DNA of 64,000 nucleotides from Mastacembelus armatus. Lineage: Eukaryota; Chordata; Actinopteri; Synbranchiformes; Mastacembelidae. The notes below the pieces were generated by a model. It was given only the letters and a program-made list of their open reading frames with translations. It had not been told where the DNA came from and searched no databases. Shown in pieces: positions 36,460 to 48,905 of the stretch; position 1 is the first letter of the stretch; each line of letters starts with the position of its first letter. A program made the translations under genes and the position numbers. The DNA is taken from assembly GCF_900324485.2 (NCBI RefSeq), contig NC_046647.1:21646464-21710463 (forward strand), written 5' to 3'.

Positions 36460-39400
36460 AGGTAACTTCCTGTTATACGAAAATGTGCAACGTGTATTTA
36501 CCTGTATCCTCTCCGTTCTGCCTCCTCAGCTTCCTCTGAGCCTCCTCGGCCTGAAACCCACACATCACATACTGTTACCATGACAGCACACAGACCCTTG
36601 TCCCGATCAATACCCTCACTAGTACACTAATCGGTGTGTGTACCTTGGACTGATCAGCTCTGCTGTAGTGGTAGAAGTACAGGTTGAAGTTTCTGTTCCA
36701 GTCAGGACGCAGTTCGTACAGACCGCGACCTGTCACACCTGGCTTCCTGCACACACAATACTACACAGTGAGTACTGCAGTCATGAATAGTTCCCATGTT
36801 AATGCAAAACAGTACTATTTCTCTTCCATTGGGTTTTAAGGTGGACTGATGGCAGCTAAATCTGGGTGTGTATTTAAGGTGGACTGATGGTGTACGTTAA
36901 GGCAGAAGTACTGAAGAAAACAGACTGACTTGAATAAAGCGACGCTGTCGATGACTCTCTCCAGACCGGTCTCCTTGTTACCCTGAAGACAGAAAACAGA
37001 TCAGCTGTCTGTATTGAGGAGAGTGAGACAAGTGAACAGGTCGACAGGTAAAAGGAGACACATATAAACAAACAGGTGTCTCACGTTTTCAGGTAGAGCT
37101 TTCACCAGCTCACTGTGAGCCATCGGTCTGATTGACAGCTGGTGGATGATTTCTCTTCTGACCTCATCAAACGGCTCCACCTGTCCAACACCAGCTATGT
37201 AGCGCTCACCTGTACCACACAAATATTTAAAGCTATAGTTTACTAAACATTTACCTGTGTAAATCTGGCTCTTGGCCAGTAACCAGGCTGATACTGACAA
37301 GACGTAGTGACACACAGCGTGTGGGACGTAAACACATCTGGGTTGTCTGTCCTGAGGAAAGGCAAGAGGCCTGTCTCTGGACCAAGCTGCTGCTCTGACA
37401 GCAAAGTGTTTCCTGAAGATCATTCTGCAGCTGAGCTGATGTCAGTTCACCTGAGTCACCTGCTTAACCTCAACATTTACCTATCTACATGTTTTGACTG
37501 GCCTTTATAAAAGAAGCATCACAGACTCACCGATGACCATGATAATGAGGTGAAGCATCTCCTCGATCAGAGTGTTGTTCTGCTGCGCCACATCCTGTCA
37601 CACACAGCAGTGTCAGTAGAGTCAGCACTGACCTTGTTGGCCTCCCTGTTTGTCTTCCTGAGGTCTGTTGCAGGCAGCAGAGTGTCAGTACTGACCTTGT
37701 TGGCCTCCCTGTATCTCTTCCTGACATCCCCAGAGCTGAAAATGTGAAACAGTTCGAATCGACTGAGAACGATCATCAGGAAGTGGTTTGGATCCATCAT
37801 GGACGCACCCGCCTGCATCACAACACAAACACCTGTTAGAGACGAGCGCTGTGTCCACAGGCAGAGCCAGAAGAATCACAGGAGACTACCTGCAGCATGA
37901 TGATGTCTTTGTCGAACATCTCCACTCGGCACTTGACGTTGTGGTAATAGTAGATCTGAATCAGGAACGATGTCAAAGGAAACAGGAAGAGACAACATCA
38001 GGTTTGAACGGACAGAGCGCAAAAACAGGTTTAACTATGTTCTACAGAGAGCACTGCATTATGGGTAAATGATAGCCTTGCTGTCTATCGGGCATTTTTG
38101 GCCTGTCAGTCTGTCAGTTACTGTGGTGGTCTGGCTGTAAAAGGTTTGAAATAATGTAGAAGTTCACTGCGTAGCCGACACCTTCACCTTCATCAAGCAG
38201 AGAAATGAGAGCGTCTGCTACTGTGGGTTTGTGTTACTGCAGTTCCACCAGAGAAAACCTCAGCGATGGGCATGTGATACCCGTGGGATCTCTGGAAACT
38301 TTCCAACATGACAGGAGCTGATCAGAGATTAGATTAGATTCAGAGCTCCTTAAGCCTGACACAAAAGCGGCTGCTAAACCTGAACTGTTCAGCTAAACCT
38401 GAACAGTTCAGCTGCAACCTGGTCTTCCAGGACCTGACTGATCTGATGTGCTTACTGCCTGCTGGCAGTATTATGGGATGTCTGTTCCTGTCAGAGAAGC
38501 CAAAAAGCTCAGGTAGGGACTTACTTGATTGATTAGGGAGAAGCCATTCCTCCTCCACATCCCAGCATGCACCTGGGCACAGAGCACCAGGCAGCGGAGG
38601 GGGAGTTCGATTAGGAGGGGCGGACTGAGTTCACCCTGATGGCATACACGCACACGCACACACAGGTTAATACAGCTGTATTGATCAGTTTAGACAAGGT
38701 GATAAGGTTTCAAGTAGCAGCTGTGCAGATGACCCACAACACTGACCCTAGAAATCCCATCAGGTACCGACCAAACACATCTTAGTCAATTTAGTTTTAC
38801 AGTCCAGTCAAATATTATTTTTAGTCAGCTGCAAAAAACGTAAGCATTCCTAAACACACTGAATTTCAGACTTCAGAAACCCACAAAAATAAAAGGGGAA
38901 AAGACGTTAACCGCCTGTCATGAAACGATTCAGTCAAACTGAGCAGACCAGATCAGTGCTGCTGTTACTGACCAGAGGCAGCTGCTCAGGAGAACGTGAA
39001 GCCACTTCTGTCCTGCTGAGGAGAACATGGAGACCTGCAGGGGGACAACATACGTCAGCATCTCAGGCTGCAGCGTTTGTACAATCATCCAATCAGAAGA
39101 TGTCATTATTTTATTACATCGTTGTGTCAGTCTATATGTGTGTGTACCTGCCAGCAGCCTGCACACCGGCAGGTGTATAGACACTTTATCCTGAGACACC
39201 TGGTACCTGTACGTCTCCACACAGTGACCGGCCAGACTCAAGCTGATTGGCTGCTCACCGTCAGGAAGGCTGTTGTGACAGTGACTGAGCGCACTCAGAC
39301 ACTTCTTGTAGGCTTCAATCAACACACGCTCCTGACACGTACAAAATCAAAGAAATGAAGGTTAACTTAAGAAACATGTGAAAGTAACTAATGGTAAGTT

Positions 39401-42400
39401 TCACGATCAATTCACTGATCAATCATATTTAAATTCCATCAGCTATGATGAATTCTACAAACAGAAAACACAGATGTCACTCACAGTGGACAATTTAGGA
39501 GTAAACAGGTAATAAAAAATGATTAAATCAAATCCTACCTTTTAACGTTTACACACTCATCTCTCAAGCTTCAAAACTGTTTTTGATTAAATCTGGTGAA
39601 ATATTTGTTCTTCATAATTATGTGCTTGTTTTGCTTATAGTACTATATGTGGTCTGCATATATGTAATATCCCTCCATCCATCCTCATATTCCTGCTGTC
39701 CAGGGGGCCTGAACCAATCCCAGCATGCAGTGGTTGAGAGGCGGGTCACAGGGCTGACACACAGAGACAGACACACACTCACATTCACACCTACAGGCAA
39801 TTTAGAGTCCCCAACCAACCAGACCTGCATGTGTTTGGACTGTGGGAAGAGAAAACCCACACAGACACAGGGACAACATGCAGACTCCACACAAAAAGGC
39901 CCCGGGTCCACCTGGGTTCAGACCCTAATCCTGACCTGCATGTGTTTGGACTGTGGGAGGAGAAAACCCACACAGACACAGGGACAACATGCAGACTCCA
40001 CACAGAAAGGCCCCGGGTCCACCTGGGTTCAGACCCTAATCCTGACCTGCATGAGTTTGGACTGTGGGAGGAGAAAACCCACACAGACACAGGGACGACA
40101 TGCAGACTCCACACAGAAAGGCCCCGGGTCCACCTGGGTTCAGACCCTAATCCTGACCTGCATGTGTTTGAACTGTGGGAGGAGAAAACCCACACAGACA
40201 CAGGGACAACATGCAGACTCCACACAGAAAGGCCCCGGGTCCACCTGGGTTCAGACCCTAATCCTGACCTGCATGTGTTTGGACTGTGGGAGGAGAAAAC
40301 CCACACAGACACAGGGACAACATGCAGACTCCACACAGAAAGGCCCCGGGTCCACCTGGGTTCAGACCCTAATCCTGACCTGCATGTGTTTGGACTGTGG
40401 GAGGAGAAAACCCACACAGACACAGGGACAACATGCAGACTCCACACAGAAAGGCCCCGGGTCCACCTGGGTTCAGACCCTAATCCTGACCTGCATGTGT
40501 TTGGACTGTGGGTGGAGAAAACCCACACAGACACAGGGACAACATGCAGATGGTCCTCGACGTTACTATCCTACAAATTTTTAAACGATGCCTGCCCTAA
40601 CAGGTTGTAATTGGCTGAACACACCTGATTCAAGTAATCAGAAGTGGGTAGGGCAGGGATATCTGGAAGACAAGCAGGACAGTAGCGCTTGAGGACCAGG
40701 ATTGGAGACCCCTGATATAGAGTACGTATATATGAAATATGTAGTATGTACTAGAGATGGGCATTTGAAGCTAAAATAGTATTTGATATTAACTACATAT
40801 ATATAACATAAAACTATGTTACTTTTTGTTTTTGAAAAACAAAATCACTTTAAAATCTTAGGACTATTCAAATACTCAAAAACCACTGCCCATCCCTAGT
40901 ATGTATATGTTTATATACGGGGTTAGTATGTAGCATATAATATGTCGTCTCACGTCAGTGGAGCACCACTCCTGGATCATGGAGATGATGTGAGTCAGTT
41001 TCATCTGCAGTGTGAACGCTGCCTCCCACTCAGGCTCCATCTCGATGTGTTGCCCCACCTGCCTCACCACCGGGTCCATGCCCTGACACAGACACAGGGT
41101 CAGAACCAGAGACAGACAGCTGAACTTTCACCAAAATCCTCTTTCGTCTGACCAGTCTTTAATAACTTTTGAATTTAAAATAATGGATCATGCAGCGTTT
41201 GGAAGAAAACTCTGCTACAGGAGATGTTTGTCTGACAACACTCTTAATAAATTTAAGAAAATGATTTCATCTTTATTTACGTCTGTGCCATGTGCCAACA
41301 CAGTGGAGGGCAGCTGCCTCAATCCTACTCCCTATCAAGACTGGAAAGTAAGTGGCGTTTCACAAATTTAGAAGAATTTTATCTAGCCTGGAAAAACAGT
41401 GTAATAACATAAAAAGCTCTCTGTAAAGTCACAACTGGTTCTTCTCGAGGTTTCTTCTGTTTTTCCCTCTTCACTGTCAAGTGCTTGCTCATGAGGGATT
41501 TGTTGGGTTTTTGTTTTTTTGTAAAGTGCCTTAAGATAATTGTCACGTGATTTGGCACTATACAAATATATTGAATTGAATTGAAACTCTACCTGCTCAG
41601 GTGAACTTCTCAGGTGTGTACATTTTCACATTACCTGCATACACTTGAGCAGCTCCAGAAAAGCATCCAGTCCTTCTAGAAATTTGAGTCTGAGCTGATC
41701 GCTCCACTCAGAGGGACAACTGATGAGGACATACCTGTACACAGGTACACAGGAGAGAGACTGGTTTCACTGGGGGAGCTGGTGTATAACAAGTATATAA
41801 TCAGTGTATACCCAGAATATGACGGGTCTCTAGCTGGTGCTCACTTAAGGTCTCCGATGAGGCTCTGGACTCGCCCGAACTTGAAGGCCTGCTGGGCTGT
41901 GTAGCGGTCGAACTGGAACCGTCCCTGCAGGTCTCTGTGACGGAGGTGATCCACAAATGTCCTGATGATGGTTGTCATCAGGTTCTCCTCCACCATCAAC
42001 ATGCGGGCCTGCAACACGCATGCACGCAGACAAAACAGTAAATATATCCAAATGCCTTCCCTGAAGATTAACCGGCCACTCTACTGATTTTAATGGCACT
42101 TTAACCCAAACAAGGCTCATTCTGCTCAGCCTGTGAAAACAGACGTATGAGGCATGAAGGTGCAGCATTTGAAGGGTTGGCTGTTTACCAGGGAGAGATT
42201 ACACGACCTACGTGCATTGTGGGAAATGTAGGATTGTCAGGATCGTCCCTGACAAGTATATAAAGCTGGAAGCAGACTTATCTTTTCTGATGAGACACAC
42301 TTCCTTGCTCCCACAGTTTTCTTAGATTCTAAGATTGTGAAGTGGGAGCATTTCATGATTATGACTTTACTTCTGAAGAACCTAGAAATGACTAGTGTGT

Positions 42401-45400
42401 TTAAAATAAGAAACAAACACACTATCCTGGCTTATATTCTGGGTCTTGTGGGAAAAGTAATGCTTCACTTTCAACAATGTTCTTGGAACTAAATTCATCA
42501 TGATGATTGTTGATTTACTAAAGTAGAAGTGTCTTACAATACAACAAAAAATCAAGGAGTTCCCTCTCCGAGCTTTATCATAACCTTTTCATTGTTCACT
42601 CAACCACTGACTGTAATACATAAAATTAACACAAAACAGATTTTCACCAGACAAAAGAAACTACTAAAACTACTGAACACCAGCCAACTCACCTGTTTAT
42701 TAAAGTTCAGAGCACTGGTGTATTTTAAAACAGCACAGATCATGTTTAAAGTCAATAACAAGCAATGAAAGTGTCCAAACATTGTTTAAAGTGAGAGAAA
42801 GTGAAAGTGTAAGAAAGATGTAAAAGAAATAAACTGGTCCTGTTCAGAACTTGTCGCCTCCAACAAAAACTCACCAGTGAGGGGACGGTGAATATTTGTA
42901 CTGACAGGTCAGTGATGGAGAACTCACGGTCGTGGTCGTCTTTCACGTAGTCGCTCTGCAATCGCTCGTAACTCTACCATGAGGACAAGGAGAGGGAGAG
43001 AGACAGAGAAAGGGAGGTGTGTGGAGGTACAGAGGAGGAAGAGTACTCACCATGGTTGGGACGGTGAAGAGCTGTACAGACAGTGAGGTCACTGACACCA
43101 CTCGCTCGTGGTCATCCTCCATAAAATCTGTCTGCAGGCGTCTGTAGTTCTAGAGGGGGACGACATTTCACCTCTGGGTCAGAGGTCACTGCTGCCTGGC
43201 CGACACCCCTCTAACCCCAAAATTAAACCTCATCAAACAAACACCAATACACGAAGTCTGGAACCAACAAGCCAACAATTTAACCTGAACCTCCAATCAC
43301 TAGGGGTGGAGCAGTGATTCACAGTTTAAACTACTGTTAAAACTCCGAAAGACCAGTTGACAAAAGCTGGTCTGCCTCCTCAGGGTCCTAAATCAGTCAA
43401 ATGTGAACACACAGACATGAAACACATGCTGATGTGATCTAGTGTGACTTAAACTAGCTGAGGGTCCCATCATCTCATCTTCATAGAGCATGCTTGGTAT
43501 GGAAGTACTACATTATTAATAAGCACCTCATTGTGACCCAGGGTGAGCTACCTGCTCCTGTGTGGAATTGTGGGTAGTCCAGCTGCTGTATCTTTCTGAC
43601 AGCTAGCATCTCAGGTGGTGACACTAATGTGTCACTGACACAACATGAACCAGAGGGAGGCAGGAGCGAGCCCCGGCTGCTGCATTTGTGCTGCAAACCT
43701 GTGGACTGTGATAGTAACAGCTGGTTAGGTCAGTGTGCAGCTCAGTCTGCTTTGTACTGTCCAGGTGATCTCTGTACTTGTCCTGCTAGACCTTAGTCCT
43801 GCATTTGACACTATCGACCACGGCATCTTAGTACAGAGACTGGAGCATGTGATTGGGATCAAAGAAACAGAGTTAAAGTGGTTCCATAATAATCGGATAG
43901 ATTCCAGTTTGTTCATGTTCATGATGAACCACACAAAAATTAGTTCCACAAGGTTCTGTGCTAGGACCGATTCTCTTCACCTTATACATGCTTCCTTTAG
44001 GCAATGTTTTTAGGAAGCACTGTATTAATTACCATTTTTATGCAGATGACACTCAGCTATATCCATCTATGAAACTTGACAACACAAACCAGTTAGCCAG
44101 ACTTCAAGTGTGTCTAAAGAACATAAAGGCCTGGATGACCAGTAACTTTCTACTTTTAAACTCAGGGAAAACAGAGGTTATTGTATTCTGGCCTGAAAAC
44201 CTCTAACAATATAGCTACTCTAGATGGCACAGCTCTGGCCTCCAGTACTACTCTGAAAAACCTTGCAGTTAATTTTGACCAAAATATGTTCTTTAATTCA
44301 CACATAAAACTAGAAAGTTGTCTCACTTCACTGTGCTTACTATGCATGGTTGAAATGACAATCTAAGCACCTTGAACCCTTGATGTCAGTTACCACACAC
44401 AAAATGTCACATGTAGAATTAAAACACATGAGGATGGTGCTTTAGTTTCACATCATTCTGATTCTGTCTTCTGATGCCAAGTATTCAACACAGTAATCAG
44501 TTACTGTGGAGATGGTCTGTTCATTCATGGAACAACAGTAATCATGATGTCAACATGATGTCGCCCATCAGCGGCTTTGTGAAAACTTCAGGGGACTGTT
44601 AGTGGAAAGGTAAATTGATCAGGTGTGTTACCTTGGCAAATTGGATGGCAAAGATCTTCTTATACTTGAGGTCCATGAGGAGGCTGTTCATCAACAGCTG
44701 GTGGTAAATGTTCCTCGCTCCTACAGACAGAGATCAGGTGAGTCCTTACCTGTCCCAACAATCATCCCCTAGAATATCAGTAATTACTCCTTAAGCAAGA
44801 CTTGGACAACAGATGAACTAGGTGAATTTTTTTTATTAGTTTTGGAACAACCAGTAGTTTTAAGAAATAACAGATGTGTCCACAGCAGGATGGAGACTGC
44901 AAGAACTTTGTCATGAAAACAGCTTTTTCTAAGTGCTTTCTATCGCTTTGAGAACCTATAAAAACATGTGCTTATGTGATGTGACGCGTGTGCGGTTACC
45001 TTTCCACATCTTGGAGTCATTGAGCATCAGTCGGTCGACCAGCGAGGAGTTTTCTCCTTCTGAACTTTTCTGAAGACCAACCTGACACAGAATCCTCCTC
45101 AGACCATCTGAAACATGTCAACACTGTGCATTATGCAGCAATAGGGACACAGTTGTACAGAAGCATCATGGGTAATGTAACACAGACATACCAGAGTACT
45201 GAATGATATGTCCCAACCAACTGAGAGCCTTCAGAGCAAAACACTGATGAGCAACAACAGATGAATGCATCACCTGAACCCTGAGAGGCTTCGACTGACG
45301 ACTGGTGTTCCTCTGGGGGAAAGAGACAAAGTTAATTCAACCTTCCAGCAACAACAACGGACTGAAGCTGAATTTAAATGTCAGACTGCAGGGCAGCCTC

Positions 45401-47380
45401 TGCTTTCCAGCAGCCTCACAGACATACAGCAGCTGAAAACAGTGAACATGTCATATACACGTTAAAACTGCAGGTTTAATCCACAAATCACTGATCTATT
45501 AAATTTCCTGGCAAATCTTTAATCTGTTCTCTGTCTATTTTTTCATCCAGCACCCGGATGAGTATCAGTCAGCAGTTTAATGTAGTCAGGTCAGTGACAG
45601 GTTTGGTCAGTCAGTAGTCCAGTTAGTAGCCTGGTCTGTAGGGGCAGTGGACACTCACCACAATCACAGACTTGGCCTGTTCACAGAACTGGAAATCTCC
45701 ATACCGAACGGACTTCCTGCCCTGCACCAACACATACACAGAGCAGATGAACTTTATACAATGAGTTTACCTGGAGCTTTCAGCAAATAACATGGACTTC
45801 ATCACAGACAGAGCAGGGTATGTTCTGACTGAACTAGGGCTGCAATAACTAATCGATAAATTTAGATTAATAAAATAATGAGCAACAAATCTATCGATTA
45901 GTTAGATCGAGTAATGCAGCTGTTTGTGGCGAGCAGAACCAAAAAACGGCAGAAGTGGAGAAGAAAATCATATTTTCCACAATTAAACAAGTCATGTGGA
46001 TGATGGCGGTGCCTTCTTGTTCTAGTTTTTCTGTTATGTGGTCAAACAATCAGTCATCCAGTAAAATGTTTATGGTGTGTACACACACACCTGTTCTGAT
46101 GACTGACGCAGGTCAGAATCGGTTGTGGATTAAATGTTTCTGTTTTCACACAAATTCCCTACAATGTCATGAGTCACATCCAGAAATAGTGTGTAGTTGT
46201 TATTTTAACACATGCAGTGACAGTGGAGACAATAGAGCTCACACAAGGGGAGGACTGAAACACTGATTCAGGCCGGGGATTTGTCCACCACTGGCTCACA
46301 CCATGACACTACCCAGACTTTTTACAAGGGAGCTCTTAGGAGCAAAGTCGTGCTCATATCAGGTCCGTATTCCTCAGACAATTGCTTTTTTACATGCAGC
46401 TCACCAGGATAGTGTCTAGCAATGTTCAAGTGCATGTCAAAGTATGTAGCTTCATTAGGGTTAATGCGACACACGCTTTTTATTTAAATGTGAAATTCCA
46501 GTAAACAAGTGCCATTTTCAATGTGATAAAATTTAAGATCTGTTTAAATGTCATCACACATAATTGTTTTGTTGGTTTTTTTTATTACATGTGTGGAAAA
46601 CTAAGATTCTATTTTGACAATAAATCATTGAAAACTGACTTCTCTAAATTCTATTGTAAAAATCAGAATACTCGATTTATCAAAAACATAATCGACCGAT
46701 TAACGGATTATTAAAATACTTGTTTATTGCAGGCCTAGACTAAACTCAGGTCTGTGCTTGTTAAGGATTTCTTCTTAGTAGCCCCACTGTGTTGCTGCAG
46801 CTGGATTGCCTTGTATTACACATTAACACTGATAACCAACAGGAGGTGATGTGAAAATGATGAGTACTGACGTCTCTGTCAACGGTGGTGGCGAAGTTGA
46901 CGGCTTCTTTCTGGCTGCAGTTGACGGCTTTCTGCAGAGTGTAGATCACCTGTTCATATGTGTGAACTTCATCATTGAACAACATGCAGTAGTAGGTATC
47001 TCCTCGCTCCCTGCACACAGGAAGAATCAGCACATGCAGTGAAACAGTAATTTCACATTAAAGTAGCGTGTATTCCTGTAATGGTTTGTAGGAATAATGT
47101 TTCGTTGATGACTGCTGGTTGTACACTGCCCTCAAGTGTTATGATCTCCACAGGTCGGGACTAAATCAGTTTGAAAATGTCTGTGTACTTATAACTTTGT
47201 GATGACAATTTTGACCATATCAGTGAGGACATTTTGGCCAGTCCTGTTTGAGGGTTAACACTTGGTATTAGGGTTAAGGCCAGAATTAGGTTTAAGTTTA
47301 GGGTAAGGCTTTTGGTTGTGATGGTTAAGGGTCTAGAAAATGCATCAGTGTCCTCACAAAGATAGAAGAATTTGCATGCA

Positions 47381-47421
<41 letters not shown>

Positions 47422-48853
47422 ATACGGTGGCTCCAATCCTGCAGGGAGCTGGTCCTCCTGTTCCCAGGTCAGCAGGTCCACAGCGTACTTCAAGATGATG
47501 GAGAAGATGCTGTAACAACGGTCAACCAGGTCAGCTGGAAGCAGAAGCACAGGATCCTGAAGAGACAAGAAGAACAGACAGGTAAACAGACACAGATACA
47601 CAGACAGCTAAACAAAGGCAGACGGGTTAACAGATAAACAGATGCTCCACCTCATCTGTGTCCCTGCTGTTGTCTGTGGGAGTGTGTTTCTGGCAGTAAG
47701 GACCTCTTTTCCAGGCTTCAGCATCTCCACAGTCACAGAATCCTCCACCTCCTGACGTGGTCATCTACAACACAAACACACAAACCATGTTGGGTTTCCT
47801 ATATTCCATCTGTGATACAGGATGCAGCAACAAGACAGTGCATAACAAATAACATACACACACAGACCCACAAGAGACCCCACGCACACATACACTCTGT
47901 GTGTGTGCTGGCAGTGTCACCTGCAGCTCACAGCAGACTGTGTTCTTGCTGTGAGCTGCAGTCTCAAGTGCTGTGTGTGCAGCTGACAGGTTGACCTTCG
48001 ACCTCAGAGCTGCAGCCCCAGCAGACCTCATGACTCCACTGGTCACAGAGAAACAGAGAGTTGTAAACATTGATACAGTCAGAAAACACAGGACATCTCC
48101 ACATCCTGCTGACAACTCTGATGACCTGCAGACTGTCCCTGGACTGGCACTGTTAAGGACAGGTCATGTTCAGGGGTCACAAACACAAAAACACAGGAGC
48201 TCCTCTTCTGAATGTTAGAGCTCACCATCATTTTTATTGTGAATATGCATAGAATGGTCCAGCACACACACCTGTACATTTTTTTTATATGAGCATGTGC
48301 ATGTGTGTTTCTTGGAGTAGGATCAGTATCGTACGGTCTGTACCGTCCCCGGGCACGTTTGACCCCTGAAATCCAGTTTGTTTGACTAGTTTGAACGCTT
48401 ATGTGTGTGGGGCACAGTTTGATCACTAACACCAGCTCCATGACCCGTGTCAGAGTGCTTGTCTTCAGCGATATTGTGGTGACCTCAGTGTGTTGGTCGT
48501 TTCAAGTGCAGGGTGAGTGGGGGCAGCAGGGGAGTGAAGAGGAGGAGGAGTCATTGTTCTCAGACCCGGTACGAAGCAACTGTGCCTAGTGTGAATACAC
48601 CCTAACGCCAAAGCATAACACCTGCTGCTTCTGTACATTATAACAGGTAACCAGCAGGACGTGTAGTGGCCGGGGTGTGTGTTTACCTGCCCGCAGGTAT
48701 GTATCTGTTTCAGAGTCGGTGTGTCATATTTCTGTTGTCACATCCACCAGCTGGTAGTGTGTGTATACTCACCCTGTATCTGTGGTTTTTGTGAACACTG
48801 CCCAGGAAACACTGCATGCACAGAACACATGTCGGATCAGCTGCACACTCCCT

Positions 48854-48905
<52 letters not shown>

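Noticed and set aside
39583-40610. Open frames of 333, 259 and 247 residues with repeated Cys-x-x-Cys-Gly motifs
   Set aside because: They are produced by the 111-bp SINE-derived tandem array, are open on both strands, and have no splice, start or homology support.
45955-46266. 103-residue frame inside the hAT element as a transposase
   Set aside because: No recognisable hAT catalytic or dimerisation motif; the element looks non-autonomous.
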